From Cryoendolithus antarcticus (lineage: Eukaryota > Ascomycota > Dothideomycetes > Cladosporiales > Cladosporiaceae), in the NCBI GenBank assembly GCA_002077065.1, contig NAJO01000028.1, positions 434,001 through 498,000 on the forward strand: DNA of 64,000 bases, in the 5' to 3' direction. Shown piece after piece: positions 56,958 to 64,000 of this stretch. The position numbers were made by a program, and so were the translations under genes. The notes beneath the pieces are model-generated. The model saw only the letters and a list, made by a program, of their open reading frames with translations, was not told where the DNA came from and ran no database searches. Position 1 is the first letter of the stretch. Every line of letters starts with the position of its first letter.

Positions 56958-58361
56958 ATGAGCCAGGCGCTCAAGGCCAAAGCCGCCGCCAAACGCATTG
57001 CCATCAAGACATCTTCGCGGAGAAGATCGTCACGATCAGATGATCCTTTGAGATACATAGCAGTGTCCAAGCATGCTGCGGCCAAACCCATCATTGGATC
57101 CCGAGTCGGCAAGATTCCGCTACACCTGTGTGACCTGCTACCGAAAGATGTAGCAGACGATGCTGTCCAGCCTGCTGTGACCTTTGATCGTCTCGCCAGT
57201 ATCGCAAAGTACTTCGCAGGTAACAAGGCTTTGGCTGTAGCCGGGATCGCATTTGGAAGAGTCTCGGGAACACGAGGTCTGTCAGCACCACGACCAGCAA
57301 ACTGGCGACACCCGCAATCGGCGAGCGCACCGAGACCGCGACCCTTAGTGAATCCTCGGCTCAGTCTTCGCTGGAGACGAGGCCGACAGCGAGAAGCCTC
57401 CGCTCGGTCGTCGATCTTCCGGCTACGACAGCTGCTAGGCCTCCCTGTGCCCGGTGTCGATGTCCAAACCGCGACTCTCGCTCCTGAGGACGCTATTCTA
57501 GTTGCATTCGATACCGAGTTCAGACGTACAGGACTGACCGATCGCGTCACTCAACTTGGTGTCACGACTCTTGACACGAGAGATATAGCAGGTGTGGTAC
57601 CTGGACAGCGTGGCCCGCGATGGACAATGAAGATGCGGACTACGCAGTTTGTGCCTAAACTCACCTGGTTTAGAACGTCAACAACGAAGGGACTGACTGA
57701 CTGCCTGTTCACTTCGGACATTCGGCGCACCAGCCCAGGTTCCATCAAAAACGAGTTTCTGAAGCTCATAGGAGGCACACGTAATATTCGGGCACCTGCC
57801 TTCGCACAGAAGTCCACTGAGCACCTTAGAGCCGACGTTGGAGAGCCCAGCGTTTTCTCACGACCTCGACATATCGTTTTCATTGGCCATTCTATCGACA
57901 ACGACTTTGCTATGCTGCGGAAAGACCCATACATACAGCTCGATCTCCTGGATACTGCTCAGACGGGCTTGCCCGTTGCCACTACCTTCGACACGTTGGA
58001 TCTTGCGCATTTGGCCACGGAGCAAGGCGCTAGGATCCCGTCCAAGAAGCTCGGTAGACTTGTTCCGCGTCTTGGCGTTAACCCGGTCTTCCTGAGACAG
58101 CACGATCCGGTCAATGTGAAGGGTACCCATAACGCCAGCAACGATTCTGCTTACACCATGATTGCTCTGCTACTATTCGCTCTGCGATGGGACCGCCTTA
58201 CAAATATCCCTATGCGCTACTCGGCTAAGCGTGACCGGCCCTTGGGACTGTCGCTGGTGGATCCATCGAAGTCCACAAAGAGCAGTATTGGCCGCCGTAC
58301 AACGGCCATGCTGTCAAGGTTGGGGCGGACTCTGGCAGCTTGGTCAAAGCGGTTGCTTTAA
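56958..58361 (+). CDS. DEDD exonuclease-like protein, Gfd2/YDR514C type
   Basis: RNase H-fold nuclease-like protein. Single exon, 467 aa. The N-terminal about 170 residues are Arg/Ala-rich and probably disordered or nucleic-acid binding (RLSLRWRRGRQREASARSSI). The catalytic domain follows from about residue 180: ILVAFDTEFRRTGL gives Asp and Glu, HIVFIGHSIDNDFAML gives the second Asp, and GTHNASNDSAYTM gives the last Asp, a DEDD pattern. It resembles fungal Gfd2/YDR514C-like and QDE-2-interacting proteins; RNA-related function is inferred. Its last codon and stop overlap the 3' end of the convergent GH31 gene by four bases. Confidence 0.78.
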   Translation: MSQALKAKAAAKRIAIKTSSRRRSSRSDDPLRYIAVSKHAAAKPIIGSRVGKIPLHLCDLLPKDVADDAVQPAVTFDRLASIAKYFAGNKALAVAGIAFGRVSGTRGLSAPRPANWRHPQSASAPRPRPLVNPRLSLRWRRGRQREASARSSIFRLRQLLGLPVPGVDVQTATLAPEDAILVAFDTEFRRTGLTDRVTQLGVTTLDTRDIAGVVPGQRGPRWTMKMRTTQFVPKLTWFRTSTTKGLTDCLFTSDIRRTSPGSIKNEFLKLIGGTRNIRAPAFAQKSTEHLRADVGEPSVFSRPRHIVFIGHSIDNDFAMLRKDPYIQLDLLDTAQTGLPVATTFDTLDLAHLATEQGARIPSKKLGRLVPRLGVNPVFLRQHDPVNVKGTHNASNDSAYTMIALLLFALRWDRLTNIPMRYSAKRDRPLGLSLVDPSKSTKSSIGRRTTAMLSRLGRTLAAWSKRLL

Positions 58362-60928
58362 GAATCTCGCATGTAGAGGTACTTCTTCCGGCCTCGCTCG
58401 TCCGTCACTGCCTCGCTGCGAATCGAACCTTTACAAGCCTCAATGGCTCTCGTCTCGCCCACCGGCAAGATGACCCAGAGTCCATTCCTTGCCCATGGTG
58501 GCTCAAACCTTGCTGCGTTGAGAGCAAACTTGACAGCGATCTTGTCCTTCTCACTAGTGTACTCAAACTTGCACGTTGCCACAGCTTCGTCTGCCACACT
58601 AGCCACCGAGATGCCATCGTCTTCGAGCCATGTGTACACGTCTGGAAGCCCATCTTGCCTACGCTTATCGGCCTGCCGAGGAAAGATCTCAATACCACGG
58701 TAGTCGTCCTCTGGTAAATTGGCTTCATTTACCAGATCACCGGGCGCCACTGTCTGAGCCGGCTTACCCACGATGATAGCGCCACCCACACGCGCGATGA
58801 CAGGTATGCTGCCCATCAGCGGCGCATCGATTGTCGCCCACTGTCCAGCGGCGAGATAATGGTAAGGCACGTTGATGTTTAGATATGCATCATGCTCTTC
58901 CCGCTTCGGCAAGTAGACCTTTACATTCTTTGCGCCTGAAGTGAAGACACTCCCGATCATCAAGCTATCTCCAAGCCAGAACTGCCCTTCGCCTTCTCTC
59001 AGCGCCTTACTAGCCCACACCTCTCCGTCGCTCTCATAGCCCCACCCCACCCATCTCATAGGTGGCGCGGCAGTCCTATGACTCTGTAACATCAAATTGT
59101 ACAGGTAAGGCAATATCTCATACCGTCTCTTGATCGCCTTCCGAATCTCAGGCAAGATCTCGGGATACATCCACAACTCGATCACATCTCCGACACTATT
59201 GTCCTCCATACTGGTCTTGAAGCAATTCACCGCAAAGCGTGGCCCATATATGCCCACCTGCACCCATCGAAGCAGCAACTCGGGGCTTGGTTGTGGACCC
59301 TCGAAGCCGCCTATGTCGTGGCCGTAGTTCTGTAGCAGCGAGAGCCCGGCGTTGAGAGACAGGGCTGTGGACCCTTGTAACGAAGACCATGAGGTCACAT
59401 TATCGCCTGACCAGGTGGAGCAGGCGTAGCGCATTGTACCCGCTGTAGCTGAGCGGGTGAGCACGAAAGGACGGTCCTCTGGCGCAGCGGCGAGTAGAGC
59501 ATCGTGGGAGGCTTTAGCCATGAGCGCGGTACTCAGAGCGCGACCCCAGAGACCTACGTCTTTCCGCTTGTAAGTCGTAGCATCGACAGCGGACGAGGTG
59601 GCAGGACTGGAAAGCGACATAAGCCATCTGTCGGAGGGGATGGTGTACTCGTTGTTGTCGTTCCAAGGACAGTCAATACCCAGCTTCCGCAGCGCGAGGA
59701 CGTTGTCGTACCACCAGGTGTAGCCTGCCTGGGAGGTGAAGTCTATATGGCTTCCTTCGCCTGACTCGCCGCCACCCGCAGACCATAGGCGGGTGAGGGC
59801 AGTGGTGTTGGTATTTGGATCTATGAACAGCGCTCCTGAGGCTGCGAGATGGGCGTAAGCGGGATGGTTGGTGAGGACGTAAGGCTTGATGTTTGCTATC
59901 AGTCGAATGCCTTTCTCGCGGAAGCTACGAACGAATGCTTCGGGATCTGGAAAGCGGTGGTGATTCCAGGTGAAGACGTTTCGAGTCTTTGGCTCGGTTT
60001 CTGCAACAGTGTAGCCGGAGCTTAGCTGGAAGCCCGAGCAGGGTATATCGTGTTCGATGAGCTTCGCTGCAAAGTCCGCGAGTGCTTCGTGGGCTGGAGG
60101 GTCATCGAGCATGGAGTACTTCATGCCTCCCGCTAGGTAGCCGAAAGCCCAGCGAGGCACGAGTAACGGGAAACCGACCAGCTCGGCGTACTTTTGCACG
60201 ACTTCCTGCATCGTACGTCCAACGAAGTGGTACTGCTCCAAGCCACCATGATCCTGGCGATACACCTTGAATCTTCCCCACATGCCGTCCATCTCGCTTC
60301 CGACAGCGTACGAGCCGCGAGCATGACTAGTCGAGAAAGTGCCAACGACTCCCTTCGGTGAGGTAACGATGAGTAATGGGATATGTTTGTACAGCGGGTC
60401 AGTATGGTGTACATCATAGCCAAATGAGTCTGTTGCAGAGAGCACGAACGATCGACCGGACAAATCGAACGGTGCTGCTTTCTCGCCGAGGCCAACGTGC
60501 ATGGAGTCCTTGAAATAACGGGTGTAGTGTGCTATGCCAGGGCCATCGAGGACGTACGAGCGGTGCGGGAGATCTGTGTGCAAAATCTCATTATTGTAGC
60601 TGATGGTCAGTACTGGTGCACCAGTCCAGTCCAGACGAGCAGAGGAACCAGTATCGTCGCTGACCACAATAACGTGAGTCCCTTCTGACCTAAGGTCGGC
60701 CTTGTACAGATCAGCCTCTGGTCTCTCGCAGCTGGGGAACGGCGGCAATGGGTGTTCATGGCTCGAAAAAGTCGTTCTGAAGACTCCAGGTTGGATGGAC
60801 TCGAACGTGAATTTGGTTTGCTTGTTTTCGACAGTCGCCGACTTCAGCTCGATGAAGCCAGCCCTGGTGTTCCCGTCGCAGCGCTTGTACTGCTCCAGCA
60901 CACCCTCGTCTTGAGGCATGGCTATCAA
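58358..60928 (-). CDS. Glycoside hydrolase family 31 (alpha-xylosidase/alpha-glucosidase type)
   Basis: Retaining alpha-glycosidase of family GH31; the exact sugar is unknown. Single exon, 856 aa from MIAMPQDEGVLEQYKRCDG (Met4 is an alternative). The catalytic nucleophile Asp lies in LGIDCPWNDNNEYTIPSDRW. The acid/base is the Asp in CSTWSGDNVTSWSSL. The N-terminal beta domain and (beta/alpha)8 start are seen as VPRWAFGYLAGGMKYS, and the distal part as LPYLYNLMLQSHRTAAPPMRW. No signal peptide is visible, so it is probably intracellular. The C-terminal beta domain ends RKKYLYMRDS. Its 3' end overlaps the neighbouring nuclease-like gene. Confidence 0.93.
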   Translation of the reverse strand: MIAMPQDEGVLEQYKRCDGNTRAGFIELKSATVENKQTKFTFESIQPGVFRTTFSSHEHPLPPFPSCERPEADLYKADLRSEGTHVIVVSDDTGSSARLDWTGAPVLTISYNNEILHTDLPHRSYVLDGPGIAHYTRYFKDSMHVGLGEKAAPFDLSGRSFVLSATDSFGYDVHHTDPLYKHIPLLIVTSPKGVVGTFSTSHARGSYAVGSEMDGMWGRFKVYRQDHGGLEQYHFVGRTMQEVVQKYAELVGFPLLVPRWAFGYLAGGMKYSMLDDPPAHEALADFAAKLIEHDIPCSGFQLSSGYTVAETEPKTRNVFTWNHHRFPDPEAFVRSFREKGIRLIANIKPYVLTNHPAYAHLAASGALFIDPNTNTTALTRLWSAGGGESGEGSHIDFTSQAGYTWWYDNVLALRKLGIDCPWNDNNEYTIPSDRWLMSLSSPATSSAVDATTYKRKDVGLWGRALSTALMAKASHDALLAAAPEDRPFVLTRSATAGTMRYACSTWSGDNVTSWSSLQGSTALSLNAGLSLLQNYGHDIGGFEGPQPSPELLLRWVQVGIYGPRFAVNCFKTSMEDNSVGDVIELWMYPEILPEIRKAIKRRYEILPYLYNLMLQSHRTAAPPMRWVGWGYESDGEVWASKALREGEGQFWLGDSLMIGSVFTSGAKNVKVYLPKREEHDAYLNINVPYHYLAAGQWATIDAPLMGSIPVIARVGGAIIVGKPAQTVAPGDLVNEANLPEDDYRGIEIFPRQADKRRQDGLPDVYTWLEDDGISVASVADEAVATCKFEYTSEKDKIAVKFALNAARFEPPWARNGLWVILPVGETRAIEACKGSIRSEAVTDERGRKKYLYMRDS

Positions 60929-61629
60929 TCACGGTGGCTTTTCCCGGGTTTTTGGTCTGTCGCAAATTGTTGACGGGTCCTGCGTGGCACGAAGACGAGA
61001 AGAGGTAGAGTCAGTGGTGCGCGGCATCGGAGCTAGATTCAGTGCCATCTTCACGATGTCATCTGGAATTAGCATTCGCTATACAACAAGATAGAGCGAA
61101 CCAGGCCGAGAAGCTACCCACGTGTTTAGTGAGATGCCCATTCATTCGGCAACACCCCGCAATCGACCTAAATGATGGACTCGAGTTAGATTGTCTCAAG
61201 ATATCGCAACGAGTAAAACTGTGGCACGCAAATTCCACATCGTGCATGTCGAATCAGTAGAAGACTCTGCCAAGATCGTGATATGTAAAAAAGAGGTACC
61301 GTTAGCGCAGTGTAGACGTGATCTCAGCAAGGCGCTTCACATGCTAATCGTATCAGGCCTAGTCAAAGAAACGATCTCCCCTAGAAGCGATACTAGCATG
61401 AGGTCTTCGAGAGGGCGAGACAGGCGCTTGGTGCGGTGCCGCAACGTTTGCAGTGACCTACATAGTCTCTAGCATAGAAGTGTCGACATACACTCCATCC
61501 ATTCAACCCGGACCTAATGCATCGTTGAATGCTCGACATTGTGCCAGGCAGATAGACGTCGAGAGTTCATGCACATTACGTGCTGATGTTGACCCCGGTC
61601 GATGAGGGAATCTACGATCATCCATCCAT
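60929..61629. other. Intergenic
   Basis: 701 bp holding the GH31 promoter and the eL24 3' flank. No supported feature. Confidence 0.4.
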
Positions 61630-62465
61630 CTACTTCGTCGTTGGCCTTGGCTTAGCAGAAGCACCCTTTGCACCCTGCTTGTTGATCACACTGTATACTG
61701 TCAGCACTTGATCCTCACATTGTACATCCTACAGATGAACCATACCGTCCAGTCGATTGTCCCGAAGCAGCCTTGCCGGCATTCTTCGCCTTCTCGGCCT
61801 TCTTCACGCTGTCCGATGCAGCTTTCTTCTCCTTGCCCTCCTTGATAGCCTGTGCACGAGCAGCTGTGCGAGCCTCGGGGCGCTGCGAACGGCGCTCCTT
61901 GATCACATCAAGCGAAGCACCCACGACAGCACGCTGCGACTTGACTGCGCGACGGCGGCGGGTCTTGGCGGCTTCCTGTTCGTATGGTAAGTATCCTGAC
62001 CTAGATAGCGATGACCGGTGAGGTTGCGCGTACCTCAGAGATACCCTTTCTCCGCTGGCGACGGCACAGGACGGTCCATGCGATGCGGCGGGGGTTCTTG
62101 CGCTGGAGGAAGAGTGATTCGGTCTTGCCGTTCTGGAAGCGGAAGATCTTGCTGTCGGAGCGGACGAAGAGCTTGCCCTGTTGACACGCACTCTGTCAGT
62201 ACACCGTATGCCTCGCTGTCGCCATGCCTCTCAATCCCAAATCTCGCCCTGACCATATGCCTGCGCCATCTCCCATGATAGTTCCCACGCATTTCCAAAA
62301 CAATGTGCTGCCGATCATTCATTTCCACTTCCACTCTCCAATACAGCACTGCTGCCGCTTTCTGCGCTGTTGCAATGCCTAGGGAGATGAATACTCGTGA
62401 TTGATCGCGCATACCTTGCCCGGGTAGATCTTCTGGCCAGAGAACGTGTCGTCGTAAGTCCTCAT
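61630..62465 (-). CDS. RPL24: Large-subunit ribosomal protein eL24
   Basis: 60S ribosomal protein. Exons are 62465-62415, 62177-62034, 61975-61746 and 61690-61630. The introns are 237 nt (the long first intron, common in fungal ribosomal protein genes), 58 and 55 nt, and the product is 161 aa. The N-terminus MRTYDDTFSGQKIYPGK continues GKLFVRSDSKIFRFQNGKTE and FLQRKNPRRIAWTVLCRRQ. The third exon is EEAAKTRRRRAVKSQRAVVG, then a Lys/Ala-rich tail. The last exon reads VINKQGAKGASAKPRPTTK, with an Arg codon split across the junction. All four joins keep frame. Confidence 0.95.
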
Positions 62466-64000
62466 GGTGCCGGTGGTATATGGATCCGGTGTTCAATGAG
62501 GTTTCTGCGGCTTCGTTGCCTGTCGTTGTCGTCTTGATCTTCGATGAGGTTGTCCGCCAAACACGCGCTACGCCATTTCAGCGGAGAGTGTGTGCGGAAA
62601 ATCCCCGTCTTGGCGCTGCATTTGCGCCTTGATGCCTGAGGGGTAACACACTTCTGGGAGCGCTCTTCTAGACGAGACTCCACAGCTACATAGACAAATA
62701 CACGAAATGAGCTGCGATTATTATGCGACGGACTCCAGAGTCATCTAGTCCAAGGCTTGTCGTGCATCTGATGATTTGTCAACTCCTGACTAAATCGCTG
62801 TCTCATTCATCGCAGCCGACCAACATCATCAATATTCTCATCCGATCATCCGTTGGCGCCGTCACACTCTGTCTGCTCCTCTATGCCACCTACGACGTTA
62901 CAGCGTGGGCATCACCATGCCTTGTAAGAAGCTCCACTCCATCACGAGAGACCAATTGGCTACGAGATACGTGCTGAGCATCACATGACGTTCATCCAGA
63001 GCACACAAGCATTGCAACCGTCTGATTCTAGATCCACGACCCAGTGACAGTGTCGTCCAAATCTTCGTGCTGTACACAGCGAAGTGCAGCGAGTCTTGGT
63101 GTGACCGTTACAGGCATTGCCGAGCGAGTCCATCGCAGCAACAACAGTCCGGATTACTTGTGGCACCGGTCTCACGCAGCTGCCCGGTCACACAAGCAAA
63201 GACCGACAGTGTGGACGCACCGTCTGATGACCTACACGATGGCAAAGGTCACTCGACCGCCAACATGATGGGTGGAGGCCTTCGTGGCTCGCGGAAGCTG
63301 TGTATGGGTGCGCAAAGACTTGACAGCTGTCACAGCCGACGTCGTGCGCTCGCAAGGCACCAGCTCTCGACGTCAGGCTTGGGGAGGCCTAAGATCGAGT
63401 AATAGGGGCTCAAGGGCTTGTCCCCTATGCATTGCAAAGCCTATACGATTTGAATACGTGGCTGCAGCAGATCGGCTTCCAGTCAGCCTTATGCGCTGCA
63501 AAGCATTTCATGCATCAGGTTACTCGCATGTTTTATTCTCGATCGAAGCAAGCACCCGTTCCATGGTACTGAAAATGACAGCAAGCATATACGACAACGA
63601 TAAGGGTGTATTATGCCCACGTGGTCCATGGCATGCTGCAGCGGCGGAGAGTGTCGGTCGTGAGCAATCGCATCATCATGGTCGTGATGTACGGTAGTGA
63701 GTGTTACACAGCAGGGTCGCGTAGAGACATCGAAACTTTAGAACAGTCTTAACTTTGTTAGAGATGATGTTTGCGTAGCAGACTCTCGGGGAGATATGGA
63801 AGCTGCAGCACGCCGGCAACAACGTCCCGCAATCCGCAGATCCACTCTCGAAACTCTGATCTTGCCATAGCCGCTTCGTATTTGGGCCTTGATCATCCTT
63901 CGGGGCACGACGGCAGAGCCGAGATTGTCGCGGCGGAGTAGCTACTAGAGCTGCATCCTTGCGGATACTCAACAGACTTGGGAGCAAACCCGGTTGCAGC
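62466..64000. other. Right-end stretch without a supported gene
   Basis: 1.54 kb to the window edge. Short frames on both strands are compositionally unlike the genes here and show no motif. It may hold the eL24 promoter and flanks of a gene beyond the edge. Confidence 0.4.

Noticed and set aside
62723..62977. 84-codon plus-strand frame with a hydrophobic stretch
   Set aside because: No family feature, no conserved start context; too short to support.

Overview
The window is nuclear DNA of a filamentous ascomycete. The genes are densely packed on both strands, and most carry 1-4 short introns (about 50-70 nt) with GT..CTGAC..AG signals. The proteins are typical fungal orthologues: Cdc11-type septin, Pho85, Msc7, the small COQ11 reductase, and a small Cys-rich metallothionein. 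GC-rich coding sequence and the F-box-like/2EXR-type families point to Dothideomycetes, perhaps the Capnodiales/Mycosphaerellales side. That last placement is inference. I saw no transposon, tRNA, rRNA or CRISPR array.

Layout, left to right. 1-8 kb: 3' end of an unknown gene, Pho85-type CDK, translation factor eIF1A, aquaporin with a long N-terminal tail, COQ11-like reductase, membrane-anchored histidine phosphatase. 8-17.8 kb: splicing factor SPF27, a large disordered unknown, an RRM-type protein with five exons, Arp2/3 subunit ARPC4 with tiny terminal exons, an F-box protein. 18-25 kb: PROPPIN (HSV2/WIPI4-like), Cdc11 septin, an AhpD-like protein, mitochondrial succinyl-CoA:3-oxoacid CoA-transferase. 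25-36.3 kb: 2EXR-like protein, a methyltransferase, a UBA-domain protein, SMC5. 36.6-44 kb: complex I subunit NDUFA2 (three small exons), pyruvate carrier MPC2, DODA-type dioxygenase, acyl-protein thioesterase with a 12-nt microexon, a large unknown. 44-51.4 kb: two divergent F-box-like paralogues, ribosomal protein eL14, NAC-alpha, ATP synthase subunit d. 51.7-62.5 kb: MSC7 aldehyde dehydrogenase, a 22-residue metallothionein, a small hydrophilic protein, an SDR, a Gfd2-like DEDD nuclease, a GH31 glycosidase, ribosomal protein eL24. The last 1.5 kb holds no gene I can support.

Organisation. Many genes are in divergent pairs with short shared upstream regions. Two look functionally coherent: NDUFA2/MPC2 (both mitochondrial inner membrane) and eL14/NAC-alpha (both ribosome-linked). 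Several convergent pairs nearly touch, and one pair overlaps by its stop codons (58358-58361). Several genes were only found by assembling exons by hand, because their exons are too short or split to appear as long reading frames. Exon joins were chosen by reading-frame continuity, splice signals and agreement with known family sequences; none is backed by transcript data.
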